DNA from: Streptomyces sp. SW4
GTDB taxonomy: Bacteria > Actinomycetota > Actinomycetes > Streptomycetales > Streptomycetaceae
Direction of reading: 5' to 3'
Length of the DNA: 64,000 bases
NCBI GenBank assembly: GCA_003248315.1
Contig: QKWM01000004.1
Span: 4,089,001 to 4,153,000 of the forward strand
Below, one piece after another: positions 46,707 to 58,209 of this stretch. The position numbers and the translations under genes are program-made. The notes below the pieces were generated by a model that saw nothing but the letters and a program-made list of their open reading frames with translations, ran no database searches and was not told the origin of the DNA. How positions within the stretch are numbered: the first letter of the stretch is position 1; each line of letters opens with the position of its first letter.

Positions 46707-49000
46707 TCAGGCCACCGCGCCGAGCGTGTCGGCCAGGCGGCGGCGTGCGGCACGGGCCGCCGGGAGGGCGGCCAGCGCCGCGGCACCGAGCACCGCTCCC
46801 GCGCCGAGCGCGAGCAGCAGCACGGGGGAGGGGTTCTGCGCGATGCCGGCCCCGATGCCGCTGGAGGCGCCCTGCGCGTCGATCAGCCAGTGCGCGAGGG
46901 GCAGCCCCAGTGCCGTGGCCGCGAGCACGGCCGCCAGGGCCGTGCAGCCGGTGGCCGTGACCGTGATCGCGGTGATCTGGCGCGGGGACAGGCCGATCGC
47001 CTTGAGTGCCAGCAGGTCCCGTTCACCCTCCCGGACCGTGCCGCCGATCGCGGTGAGCAGCTCCAGCAGCCCGATCAGGGCGAGCACGGCGATCAGCCCG
47101 ACCACCACCCCGCGCAGCGGCGAGAGCCCGTCCGCCGGATTGGCGACCGTGTGCACGTCCAGCCGGCCCTGCCCGGCGCCGGCCAGCCGCCGGGCGACCT
47201 CGCCCGGGTCGGCGCCGGCGTCGAGGACGACCTGGTGGAAGGTGGGCCGGAGCCCCGGGTCGTTCTCCCGGAGCGTGTCGAGCGAGGTGGACACGACCCG
47301 GCCGGCGTTCTCCGGCTCGATGCTGCGGCCCACGATGTGCAGGATCTGCGGCCGGTCGCCGACGGTCATCCGCACCCAGTCGCCGACCCGCACGTCCAGC
47401 AGGTCCAGCAGCCCCTGCCCGGCCACCGCCTCGTCCGGACCGGTCGCGGCACGCCCTCGGCCAGGGCGTACGGGTAGGGCTCCGCGCGGGTGCCGAGGCC
47501 GCGCAGCGCGATGGTCGCCGTCTGGCCCGGCACCAGCGCGGCCACCTCGACCCCCGGGTGGGTGGCGGCGACCTGCGGGTCGCGCTCCAGCAGCCGGCGC
47601 ACGTCCCCCTCGCCCAGCCCGGCGTCGGCGCGGACGGTGAGCGCGGCGGGCAGGCCGATCTGCTCGGGCCGGCTGTGGAAGCGGTCGATGGTGGTCCACG
47701 CGCTCATCGCCACCACGATCAGCAGCAGCGGCAGCGCCAGCCGGGCCACCGTGGCGGGGAGCGGGTCCGGCGGGTGAACGCCGTCCGCCAGCCCAGTACC
47801 AGCGCCGGCGGCACCCGCATCCCGCGCACCCGCAGTCCCAGCGCCCGGCGCGCCGCCCCGGACAGCCGCCCGCCCCGCGCCGCCGGCGGACGCGGCACCG
47901 GCACCGGCGGCACCCGGCCCGCCCGCCAGGCGGCGAGTCCGGTGGTCGCGCCGATGAACAGCACCGCGGCGGCCGGCACCGCGAGCAGGGCGAACGTGTG
48001 CCCGGGCAGCCCCTGCCACACGCCGACCGCGTCGCCGAGCCGCCCCGGGACGCGGCTGCCGAGGGCCTGAGTGAGGGCGGCCGCGGCCACGGCGCCCAGC
48101 AGCGCGTAGGCCAGGTGCTGGAGCAGGAAGACCCGGACGACCTGGCCGGGCGTGAACCCGATCGCCTTCAGCACCGAGATGTCCCGCAGATGACCGCGGA
48201 TACGGGTGCCGATCGCGCCGTGCACGGCCAGCCCGGCGGCGAGCAGCGCGCCCAGCCCGAACAGCCCCAGCACCTGCCCGAGCAGCCGGTTGTCGCCCTG
48301 CGCCTCCGCGCGGGCCTGCTCCCAGGTGGAGACCTGCCCGATCGCGCCCGCCCCCAGCACGGTCACCGCGCGCTGCACGGCGTACCCGGTGTCCTGCGGG
48401 TCGGTCAGCCGCAGCCCGACGACCTGGCCGTCCGGGCGGGCACGGCCGCCGGCGGCGCCCACACCAGGCCCGGCTGCTCACCGGGCCGGTAGCGCCGCTC
48501 GGGGCTGTCGGCGATGCCGACGACCGTCAGGGTCCGGGCCGTGCCCGGCAGGGTGAGGGTGTCGCCGGGCTGGGCGAGCAGGGCGCGGGCCAGCCGGTGC
48601 TCCAGGACGACTCCGTCGGGATCGGCCGGGTCGAGCCATGTGCCGGAGGTGATCAGGGGGCGGCCCACGGAGGGCGGGCCCGCCGTGCCGCGCAGCTCGA
48701 CGGAGGCACGGGTGCCGCGGACCGAGACGGTCGTGGCGGCGGTGGGATAGGGGCCGGCCACGGACTCGACGCCGTCCAGTCCGGCCAGGTCCCCGGTGTC
48801 GGCGGCGGGGTGGTGTGCAGCCAGACGTGGGCGCCGCGGGCCTGGGTGAAGACCCGCTGCCAGGGGTTGGTGGCATAGCCGAACAGGGCGGTGGCCAGCA
48901 GCAGCGACGCGACGACGCCCGCGGTCGCGAGGATCAGGAACAGCGCCTCGCCACGGTGGGTGCGCAGGTCGGAGTGGGCCCAGCGGAGGGTGGCGCGCAC
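46707..49000 (-). CDS. FtsX-family ABC exporter permease, frameshifted four times
   Basis: About 765 aa after restoring one base at 48807-48810, 48434-48436, 47756-47759 and 47454-47456. One membrane helix near the N-terminus (LFLILATAGVVASLLLATALFG), a long extracytoplasmic part, then FtsX block one (ALLAAGLAVHGAIGTRIRGHLRDISVLKAIGFTPGQV region), a second periplasmic part and FtsX block two (VGLIAVLALIGLLELLTAIGG, DLLALKAIGLSPRQITAI). Forms an exporter or mechanotransmission complex with the ATPase encoded upstream. GTG 49000 (VRATLRWAHSDLRTHRG) is chosen; an upstream ATG at 49088 reads into a different frame. Confidence 0.85.
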
Positions 49001-49089
49001 GGGCCTCAGCCCCCACGACGCCGGGGACGGTCCCGGGGACGGCGCCGGTCGTGTGGCTCGCGTCGGTGGTGACGGCGGTGAGACCCATG

Positions 49090-49841
49090 TCAGTCCCTCA
49101 GCTCCAGCACGCCCGAGGTGCCGGAGCGGCGCGGCGGCGGGCCGCCGTCCAGTTCGGCGTCGTCGGCGATGCGCCCGTCGAAGAAGCTGATCACCCGGTC
49201 GGCGGCGCTCGCCAGCCGGGCGTCGTGGGTGACGAGCAGGATCGTCTGGCCGCGCTGGTGGAAGCGGGACAGCAGCCGCATCACCTCGCGGGTGCCCTTG
49301 CTGTCCAGGCTGCCCGCGGGCTCGTCGGCCAGCAGCAGCGGCGGATGGTTGACCAGGGCCCGGGCCAGGGCGACGCGCTGCTGCTCGCCGCCGGACAGCT
49401 CGCCGGGCATGCTGCGTTCCTTGCCGTCGAGGCCCAGCTCGGCGAGGAGTTCCCTCCGTTCGGCGCGGGCCCGTTTCGGCGGCACCCCGGCGAGCAGGGC
49501 GGGCAGCTCGACGTTGTCGGCGACGGAGAGGTTCGACACCAGGTTGAAGAACTGGAAGACGATCCCGATGCGCTTTCTGCGCTCCACCGCCCAGCGCGCC
49601 TCGGACCAGCCGTCGGTGGACTCGCCGTCCAGCCGGATGCTGCCGGAGTCCGGCCGCTGGAGCCCGCCGAGCAGGTGCAGCAGCGTCGACTTGCCCGCGC
49701 CGGACGGGCCGGTGACCGCGACGAACTCGCCCGCCGCACGGACAGGTCGACGCCGCGCACGGCCCGGGCCGGCGCTCCCTCGCCGTGGTGCGTCTTGACC
49801 AGGCCCTCGGCGCGCAGCACCGGAGCGGGGACCTCGCTCAC
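49090..49841 (-). CDS. ABC transporter ATP-binding protein (MacB/LolD type), frameshifted
   Basis: About 250 aa. Walker A GPSGAGKSTLL, Q-loop VFQFFNLVSNLSVADNVELP, signature LSGGEQQRVALARALV, Walker B LLLADEPAG and H-loop LLVTHDARLA are intact. The frame breaks at CCC 49730-49732 just before Walker A (SVRR to GEFVAVTGPSG). GTG 49841 overlaps the padR stop (GTGA) and the permease begins 89 bp after its end, so padR-ATPase-permease form one unit. Confidence 0.92.
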
Positions 49842-50353
49842 TCCAGTTCCTCCAGCTCTTCCTGGCACCGCTCCAGCCAGTCGAGGTCGGCCTGGAGGTG
49901 CAGCATCGCGCCCTCGATCAGCAGGTGCGCGATGCGGTTGTCCCGGTCTTCGGCGGCGGCCAGCCTCGACAGCTGCCGCATCGTGTTGAGGTACTGCCGC
50001 CGCTGCCGGTTGATGAGGGCGATCTGGTCGGCGAGGCCGGTCTGCGGCGCGAGGGCGAGCTTCATGAAGAACTCGTCCCGCACCCGCGGCTCGTCCGCCG
50101 TCTCCTCGTACCAGGCGCGCAGCTCCTGACGACCGGCGTCGGTGAGGTGGTAGACCTTCTTGTTGGGCCGGCTCGACTGCTCGACGTCCTCGCCCTCGAT
50201 CAGCCCCGACTTCTCGAGGCGGCCGAGGGTGACGTAGACCTGGCCGACGTTCGGCTGAGGGTACGCGGAGCCCAGCAGTTGCTCAAGGTCCTGCTTCAGC
50301 TCGTAGCCGTGGGCGGGGCCGCGCGCGAGAAGGGCCAGGAGGGGCAGGCGCAC
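49838..50353 (-). CDS. PadR-family transcriptional regulator
   Basis: 171 aa. Winged helix at the N-terminus (LPLLALLARGPAHGYELKQDL, then VGQVYVTLGRLEKSGLIEGE and KVYHLTDAGRQELRAWYEE) and a C-terminal helical dimerisation half (INRQRRQYLNTMRQLSRLAAA). GTG 50353 start with AGGAGGACC upstream. It heads the operon with the exporter it most likely represses. A palindromic site lies 50 bp upstream of the start. Confidence 0.92.
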   Translation of the reverse strand: MRLPLLALLARGPAHGYELKQDLEQLLGSAYPQPNVGQVYVTLGRLEKSGLIEGEDVEQSSRPNKKVYHLTDAGRQELRAWYEETADEPRVRDEFFMKLALAPQTGLADQIALINRQRRQYLNTMRQLSRLAAAEDRDNRIAHLLIEGAMLHLQADLDWLERCQEELEELE

Positions 50354-50402
50354 TCGGCGGTCCTCCTGTTCTCGTCATGTGCCGCAGACCCTAGTATCGC
50401 GC

Positions 50403-50417
50403 ATACCTAACGGGTAT
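50403..50417. promoter_or_regulatory. Palindromic operator candidate between padR and the solute-binding gene
   Basis: ATACC-TAACG-GGTAT, perfect 5-bp arms, in an AT-rich spot between the divergent padR and solute-binding-protein genes. The 13-bp TACCTAACGGGTA recurs with one mismatch at 51804-51816. Confidence 0.6.
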
Positions 50418-50502
50418 ACATGTCCTCCAGCCGGGCGAGGTGGCCCGGTGCCGGTGCCGCCCCCGTGCGCCCCGGTGTACGAGGTCGTGCCAGGAGGAAC
50501 CT

Positions 50503-51773
50503 ATGCGGTGGATACGCGCCGCCGGAAGGGGCCTCCTCGTCCTCGTCGTGGTCCTGACCGGCTACGTCGCCTCCGGAGCCCGCGCCGAGGAGGGCCCCGC
50601 GGACGGCCGCGGGCCGCTGACGCTGGCCACCGCCGGCGACCTCACCAACTATCTCGGACCGCTCCTCCAGGGCTGGAACCGGGCCCACCCCGACGAGAAG
50701 GTCACGCTCGTCGAGCTGCCCGACTCGGCCGACGAGACCCGCGCCCAGATGGCCACCGACCTGCGCGACGGCGACCGCCACCGGTTCGACGTCCTCAACA
50801 TCGACGTCAACTGGACCTCCGAGTTCGCCGCCGCCGGCTGGATACGCCCGCTGCCCCGCGACCGCTTCCCGCTCGGCACCTTCCTGCCGCCGGTGGTCGG
50901 CACCGCCACCTACGACGGACGGCTCTACGCCGTGCCGTACGTCACCAACGCCGGGCTGCTGCTGTACCGCAAGGACGTCCTCGAGGCCGAGGGCGTCGCA
51001 CCCCCGCGCACCTGGGCGGAGCTGGAACGGCAGGCGAGGACCATCGCCCCGGAGCACGGCCTCGACGGCTACGCGGGCCAGTTCCTGCCCTACGAGGGCC
51101 TCACGGTCAACGCCGCCGAGGCCGTCTACTCGGCCGGCGGCACGATCCTCGGCGACGAGGGCGAGCGGGTCACCGTGGACTCGGCGGCGGCCCGCGAGGG
51201 CATCGGGTTCCTGGTCCGCGGGTGCGCGAGGGGTGGATACCGAAGGAGGCGCTGGCCTACAAGGAGGAGGAGTCCAAGCGGGCCTTCCAGGACGGCAGGC
51301 TGCTCTTCCTGCGCAACTGGCCCTACGCCTACGTCGGCGCCTCCGCCCCCGGCTCGAAGGTCGCCGGCAAGGTCGGCGCCGTACCCCTGCCCGGACCGGA
51401 CGGGCCCGGCACCAGCGTCCTGGGCGGCTCCAACCTCGCGATCAGCACGCACGCCCGGCACCCCGACTCGGCCGCCCGGCTGCTGGCGTACCTCACCGGC
51501 GAGCGCGTCCAGCGCCAGGTCCTCACCCGGGGCGCGCTGCCGCCCGTACGGGCCGACCTGTACGAGGACCCGGAACTGATCGAGGCGTTCCCGTACCTTC
51601 CGACCCTGCGCCAGAGCGTGCTGGCCGCCGCTCCGCGCCCCAAGAGCCCGCACTACGACCAGGTGAGCCTGGCCGTGCAGGCGGTCGTGCACGACGCGAT
51701 GACCGGGCACGAGACCCCCGGGAGCGCCGTCCGGCGGCTGGCGCGGGAGCTGGCCGCGATCTCGCGCCGCTGA
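50503..51773 (+). CDS. Extracellular solute-binding protein (sugar type), frameshifted
   Basis: About 423 aa. A signal peptide (GLLVLVVVLTGYVASGARA) precedes a family 1 solute-binding fold: LTNYLGPLLQGWNRAHPDEKV, DVLNIDVNWTSEFAAAGWIRP, YAVPYVTNAGLLLYRKDVL and the C-terminal LGGSNLAISTHARHPDSAARL. The frame breaks at GGG 51220-51222 (FLVRG to VREGWIPKEALAY). ATG 50503 follows AGGAGGAA. No lipobox was found, so attachment is uncertain. It resembles trehalose/maltose-binding proteins, but it is set apart from the downstream sugar operon by its own gap. Confidence 0.85.
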
Positions 51774-51801
51774 ACCGGGCGGCCCACACCCTCCCCTCCT
51801 A

Positions 51802-51818
51802 GTTACCTGTTAGGTAAC
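51802..51818. promoter_or_regulatory. Palindrome GTTACC-TGTTA-GGTAAC upstream of the sugar operon
   Basis: Perfect 6-bp arms. Its complementary strand contains TACCTAACAGGTA, 12 of 13 identical to the padR-region site. GCAAT-N6-ATTGC (51840-51855) lies a little downstream. Placed between the solute-binding gene and the GH13 gene. Confidence 0.6.
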
Positions 51819-51900
51819 GCGCGCATCTCATTCCCTGGCGCAATGCCCGTATTGCTGCCTGTTTGTCCCTGTCAACTCCCCGGTATCTTGCGGACATTCG

Positions 51901-51929
51901 TTGACACTCGCTCGTCACCGCTACTTAAC
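51901..51929 (+). promoter_or_regulatory. Candidate promoter of the GH13/ABC operon
   Basis: TTGACA at 51901-51906 with CTTAAC at 51924-51929 (spacing 17) or TACTTA at 51922-51927 (spacing 15), 40 bp before GTG 51969, in one of the few AT-rich stretches of the window. Confidence 0.4.
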
Positions 51930-51968
51930 ATGCATGCATAACCGTCAGCTCGACAGACAGGCCAACGG

Positions 51969-53594
<1,626 letters not shown>

Positions 53595-53631
53595 ACCACC
53601 CCGCGTCACCCAACTCGAAGGGACATCGACG

Positions 53632-54959
53632 ATGATGCGACGACGTACCACCCTGCTCACCGGCTGCACCGCCCTGGTGCTCGCCCTCGGCGCCACCGCC
53701 TGCGGAGGCGGCGGCCCCGTCACGGCCGGCGGCGGCGACAAGCCGCTCGGCGGTCAGACGGTCACCGTCGCCGGTGTCTGGTCCGGCGCGGAGCAGAAGA
53801 ACTTCCAGAAGGTGCTGGACGCCTTCACCGAGAAGACCGGTGCGAAGACCGAGTTCGTCTCCACCGGCGACAACGTCTCCACCGTCGTCGGCAGCAAGAT
53901 CGAGGGCGGCAACGCCCCCGACGTCGTGATGGTCCCCCAGGTCGGTGTGCTCAAGCAGTTCGCCGAGGCCGGCTGGCTGAAGCCGCTGTCCGGCACGGCG
54001 CAGAAGTCCGTGAACACCAACTACGCCACGGTGTGGAAGGACTACGGCAGCGTCGACGGCACCCTGTACGGCCTGTACTTCAAGGCCGCCCACAAGTCGA
54101 CCGTCTGGTACAGCCCCGACGCCCTCGACCAGGCCGGGGTGAAGCCCCCACGACGTACGACGAGATGCTGAAGGCCGGGCGCACCGTCTCCGACTCCGGG
54201 CTCGCCGCCTTCTCCGTCGCCGGGCAGGACGGCTGGACCCTCACCGACTGGTTCGAGAACGTCTACCTCTCCCAGGCCGGACCCGAGAAGTACGACGCCC
54301 TCGCCGCGCACGAACTGAAGTGGACCGACGCCTCCGTCGTCGAGGCCCTCACCACGCTCGGCAAGCTCTTCAAGGATAAGCAGCTCATCGCCGGCGGCCA
54401 GAAGGGCGCCCTGACCACGGACTTCCCCGGCTCGGTGGAGAAGGTCTTCGGCCCCGAACCCGAGGCCGGCATGGTCTACGAGGGCGACTTCGTGGCCGGT
54501 GTCGCCAAGGACCAGTTCGGCAGAAAGATCGGCGAGGACGCGAACTTCTTCCCCTTCCCGGCCGTCGGCGACGGCGAGGCCCCGGTGGTCAGCGGCGGCG
54601 ACGCGGCCGTCGTCCTCAAGGACGGCAAGAACACCGAGGCCGGCATGGCGCTCCTGGAGTACCTGGCCACCCCGGAGGCCGCCGAGGTGTGGGCCGAGGC
54701 GGGCGGGTTCCTCTCCCCGAACAAGAAGGTCGACCCCGCCTCCTACGGCGACGACGTCACCCGGGCGACCGCCGAGTCCCTCGTCGAGGCCGGCGACGCG
54801 GTCCGCTTCGACATGTCCGACCAGGCCCCGGCGGCCTTCGGCGGCACCAAGGGCGCCGGCGAGTGGGCGATCCTCCAGGACTTCCTGCGCGACCCGTCCG
54901 ACCCGAAGGCGACCGCGGCGAAGCTCGAGGCCGCGGCCGCCAAGGCCTACAAGGACTGA
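53632..54959 (+). CDS. Sugar ABC transporter substrate-binding lipoprotein, frameshifted
   Basis: About 442 aa. Lipoprotein signal LVLALGATACGGG with the lipobox cysteine, followed by VAGVWSGAEQKNFQKVLDAF, NAPDVVMVPQVGVLKQFAEAG and the closing GEWAILQDFLRDPSDPKATA. The frame breaks in CCCCC 54145-54149 (GVKP to PTTYDEMLKAG). Likely binds an alpha-glucoside outside the cell and delivers it to the two permeases. Two adjacent ATGs (53632, 53635) are both usable; AAGGGA lies upstream. Confidence 0.92.
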
Positions 54960-54965
54960 CCGGTC

Positions 54966-56318
54966 ATGACCGCGACCGTCGTGAAAGAGGAGCGCCCGCC
55001 CGTCGCCGCCCCCCGGACGCCCGTACGGCGTGCCCGGCGGCGCGGGCGGACCGCCGCCGTCCTCTTCGTCCTGCCCGCGCTGCTCCTGCTGGGCGCGCTC
55101 GTCGTCTACCCGGTGCTGTTCTCCGTCGGCCGCAGCCTCTTCGACGCCTCCGGCACCCGCTTCGTGGGCGGCGGGAACTACGCCGAGATGTTCCGCGACC
55201 CGGCCACCCTCAAGGCCGTCCGCAACACCGCGATCTGGGTCGTCGTCGCGCCCGTCCTGCTCACCGGGCTCGGCCTGATCCTCGCCGTGCTGGTCGAGAA
55301 GGTCCGCTGGGCCACCGCCTTCAAACTGCTGCTGTTCATGCCGATGGCGGTGTCCTTCCTCGCGGCCGGCATCATCTTCCGGCTCGCCTACGACGAGGAC
55401 CCGGACAAGGGCGTGCTGAACGCCGCCGTCGTCGGCGTCCACGACGCCTTCGCCGGCACGTCGGCCTACCCCACCGCCCGGGCCCGGGACGGGCAGGGCC
55501 TGACCAGGGCCGCCGACGGCTCCTACCAGGCCCGCGTCCCAGCGGGGGAGACGGCCACGCTCGGCCTGGTCGGGATCCGCCCCGACGAGGTGCCCTCCGG
55601 TGCCGAACCGGCGTACGAGGCGGCGCGGGCCGCGTCCGCCCCCGGCGAACTGCGAGGTGTCGTCTACCTGGACTTCACGCCCGGCGGCGGGGGCGAGCCG
55701 GGGGTGGTCGACCGGCGGGAGAGCGGACTGCCCGAGATGACCGTCGAGGCGGTGCGCGACGGAAGGACGGTCGCCACCACGACCACCGCGGCCGACGGCT
55801 CCTTCCGCTTCGAAGGGCTTCAGGAGGGCAGCTACGCGGTGAAGCTCCCCGCCGAGAACTTCGCCCCGCCCTACGAGGGCGTCTCCTGGCTCGGCCCGGC
55901 GCTCGTCACCCCGGCGATCATCGGCGCCTACCTGTGGATCTGGACCGGCTTCGCGATGGTGCTCATCGGTGCCGGGCTGTCCTCCCTGCCGCGGGACGCG
56001 CTGGAGGCGGCGCGGATGGACGGCGCCAACGAGTGGCAGATCTTCCGGAAGATCACCGTGCCGCTGCTCGCGCCCGTGCTCACCGTCGTCTTCGTCACCC
56101 TTGTGATCAACGTGATGAAGGTCTTCGACCTCGTCTACATCATCGCGCCCGGCCCCGTGCAGCAGGACGCGACCGTGCTCGCGACGCAGATGTGGCTGGT
56201 GTCGTTCGGCGGCGGCAACGACCAGGGCCTCGGCAGCGCGCTCGGTGTGCTGCTCCTGCTGCTCGTGGTCCCGGCCATGGTCTTCAACGTCCGCCGCTTC
56301 AGGAGGAACCAGCGATGA
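54966..56318 (+). CDS. Sugar ABC transporter permease (MalF type) with a large extracytoplasmic insert
   Basis: 450 aa and intact. Helices near residues 30-54, 88-110 and 119-140; then about 165 residues (141-305) without membrane helices, and helices from 311 on with the EAA loop EAARMDGANEWQIFRKITVPL that contacts the ATPase. Inside the insert, residues 255-300 (MTVEAVRDGRTVATTTTAAD-GSFRFEGLQEGSYAVKL) look like a CNA-B/SpaA-type beta-sandwich. Simple MalF-type permeases of the sugar-binding class lack this. ATG 54966 follows six bases after the binding-protein stop. Confidence 0.9.
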   Translation: MTATVVKEERPPVAAPRTPVRRARRRGRTAAVLFVLPALLLLGALVVYPVLFSVGRSLFDASGTRFVGGGNYAEMFRDPATLKAVRNTAIWVVVAPVLLTGLGLILAVLVEKVRWATAFKLLLFMPMAVSFLAAGIIFRLAYDEDPDKGVLNAAVVGVHDAFAGTSAYPTARARDGQGLTRAADGSYQARVPAGETATLGLVGIRPDEVPSGAEPAYEAARAASAPGELRGVVYLDFTPGGGGEPGVVDRRESGLPEMTVEAVRDGRTVATTTTAADGSFRFEGLQEGSYAVKLPAENFAPPYEGVSWLGPALVTPAIIGAYLWIWTGFAMVLIGAGLSSLPRDALEAARMDGANEWQIFRKITVPLLAPVLTVVFVTLVINVMKVFDLVYIIAPGPVQQDATVLATQMWLVSFGGGNDQGLGSALGVLLLLLVVPAMVFNVRRFRRNQR

Positions 56319-57154
56319 ACGCCGTCAAGCGCTACGTGGGCAACGGGTTCGTCCAGGCCTTCCTCGTACTGGTGGGGCTGGTGTGGATGACCCCGCTGGC
56401 CGGACTGTTCCTGTCCTCCCTGCGCTCCGCCGAGGACACCGCGAAGAGCGGCTGGTGGACCGCCCTGGCCAGCCCCGGCCAGCTGTCCCTGGACAACTAC
56501 TCGGCGCTGCTGGGCAACGCCGGCATCACCCGGGCCTTCTGGAACACCGTGCTGATCTCGGTGCCGACGACGGTCCTGGTCGTGGTCGTCGCGGCGCTCG
56601 CCGGGTACGCCTTCGCCTGGCTGGACTTCCCCGGACGGGACGCGGTCTTCCTGGTCGTGGTGGCGCTGCTGGTGGTGCCCGTCCAGATCGGGCTGCTGCC
56701 CGTCGCCAAACTCTTCGGGCAGCTCGGGCTGTTCGGCACGATTCCCGGCGTGGTGCTCTTCCACGTCGCCTATGGGCTGCCGTTCGCCGTGTTCCTGCTG
56801 CGGAACTACTTCGCCGAGATGCCGAAGGAGATGCTGGAGGCCGCGCGGATGGACGGCGGCAGCGAGTGGCGGATCTTCACGCGGCTCGTGCTGCCGGTGG
56901 GGCGGCCGGCCATCGCCAGCCTCGCCATCTTCCAGTTCCTGTGGGTGTGGAACGACATGCTGGTCGCGCTGCTGTTCGCGGACAGCTCCGCGCAGCCGCT
57001 GACCGTGGAACTGCAGTCGCAGATCCGGCAGTTCGGCAGCAACATCGACGTGCTGGCGCCGGGGGCGTTCCTGTCGCTCATCGTGCCGGTGGTCGTCTTC
57101 TTCGCCTTCCAGCGGCACTTCGTCCAGGGCGTGATGGCAGGCTCCGTGAAGTAG
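56315..57154 (+). CDS. Sugar ABC transporter permease (MalG type)
   Basis: 279 aa, six helices, EAA loop LEAARMDGGSEWRIFTRLVLPV. The helix-1 start VQAFLVLVGLVWMTPLAGLFLSSL and end VVFFAFQRHFVQGVMAGSVK are typical of CUT1 MalG-like permeases. ATG 56315 overlaps the stop of the first permease (ATGA) with AGGAGG upstream. No ATPase gene follows; a shared MsiK-like ATPase from elsewhere is expected. Confidence 0.94.
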   Translation: MNAVKRYVGNGFVQAFLVLVGLVWMTPLAGLFLSSLRSAEDTAKSGWWTALASPGQLSLDNYSALLGNAGITRAFWNTVLISVPTTVLVVVVAALAGYAFAWLDFPGRDAVFLVVVALLVVPVQIGLLPVAKLFGQLGLFGTIPGVVLFHVAYGLPFAVFLLRNYFAEMPKEMLEAARMDGGSEWRIFTRLVLPVGRPAIASLAIFQFLWVWNDMLVALLFADSSAQPLTVELQSQIRQFGSNIDVLAPGAFLSLIVPVVVFFAFQRHFVQGVMAGSVK

Positions 57155-57253
57155 CCCCACCCGGACGGTTCTCCGCCCCGCCGCCCCTTCCCGTACCCGA
57201 CCCGGGGGCTGCGCCCCGGACCCCCCCTTTCGGCCTGGACGGCCTCGTCCTCA

Positions 57254-57366
57254 AACGCCGGACGGGCTGGTACGTCAGCCCCTCCGGCGTCTGAGGAGCG
57301 GGGGTCCGGGGTCGGAACGCCGGACGGGCTGGTACGTCAGCCCCTCCGGCGTTTGAGGAGCGGGGG
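57254..57366. terminator. Duplicated hairpin repeat between convergent operons
   Basis: Two nearly identical ~51-bp copies (from 57254 and 57316). Each forms an imperfect hairpin: AACGCCGGACGGGCTG pairs with CAGCCCCTCCGGCGTT across GTACGT. The unit belongs to a recurrent Streptomyces intergenic repeat I recognise by its ACGCCGGACGGGCTG core. Placed between the permease operon and pgl, a bidirectional terminator is likely. The flanks are also G/C-run rich (CCCGGGGGCTGCGCCCC). Confidence 0.7.
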
Positions 57367-57421
57367 CCGGGGGCGGAGCCCCGGGGCGGGACGGGAAGGG
57401 GCGGCGGGGGCGAGGAAGCCC

Positions 57422-58209
57422 TCAGGCGGATGCCGGGGGTAGAGCTCGCGGGGCAGGCTGGACGCGGCTGCGGCGTCCAGGAGCCACAGGGTGCGGGCCC
57501 GCCCCCGGGCCCCCGCCGCCGGCGCCTGGATCTCCCCGGCCCCGGACAACGCGATCGCCGCGGCCTGCGCCTTGTCCTCACCGGCCGCCAGCAGCCACAC
57601 CTCACGAGCGGCCCGGATCGCCGGAAGGGTCAGCGTCACCCGCGTCGGCGGCGGCTTCGGCGCGCCGTGCACGCCGACCACCGTACGGTCGGTCTCCCGG
57701 ACCGCCGGCAGCTCCGGGAAGAGGGACGCCACGTGCGTGTCCGGGCCCACGCCCAGCAGCAGCACGTCGAACGCCGGCACCGGCGCGTGGTTCTCGGGCA
57801 TCGCGGCCCGCGCCAGCTCCTCGGCGTACGCCGCAGCCGCGGCGTCGGCGTCGTCACCGTGCGGCCCGTCCGACGCCGGCATCGCGTGCACCCGCTTCGG
57901 GTCCAGCGGCACGGCGTCCAGCAGCGCCTCGCGGGCCTGCGTGACGTTCCGCTCCGGATCGCCCTCCGGCAGGAACCGCTCGTCGCCCCACCACAGGTCC
58001 AGCCGGCCCCAGTCGATCGCGTCCCGGGCCGGGGAGGCGGCCAGCGCCGCCAGCAGGCCGTTGCCGTTGCGGCCGCCCGTCAGGACCACGGACGCCGAGC
58101 CCCGGGAGGCCTGCGCGTCCACGATCCTCGTGATCAGACGGGCCGCGGCGGCCTGCGCCATCAGCTCCTTGTCACGGTGCACGACCAGCTGGGGGGTGTG
58201 CGCGCTCAC
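57422..58209 (-). CDS. pgl: 6-phosphogluconolactonase, frameshifted at the C-terminus
   Basis: About 262 aa. VVLTGGRNGNGLLAALAA, the DLWWGDERFLPEGDPERNVTQA motif, and LLLGVGPDTHVASLFPELPAV are the family's catalytic blocks. Hydrolyses 6-phosphogluconolactone in the oxidative pentose-phosphate pathway. In GGGGG 57435-57439 one base is missing; restored, the protein ends PRELYPPASA at TGA 57422, and without it runs on into the hairpin repeat. GTG 58209 overlaps the opcA stop (GTGA). Confidence 0.93.

Noticed and set aside
48405..49088. ATG 49088 as the start of the FtsX-type permease
   Set aside because: It enters a frame that needs two extra restored bases or a deletion to join the first helix, whereas GTG 49000 directly begins the normal N-terminus after an SD-like GGGGGCTGAGG.
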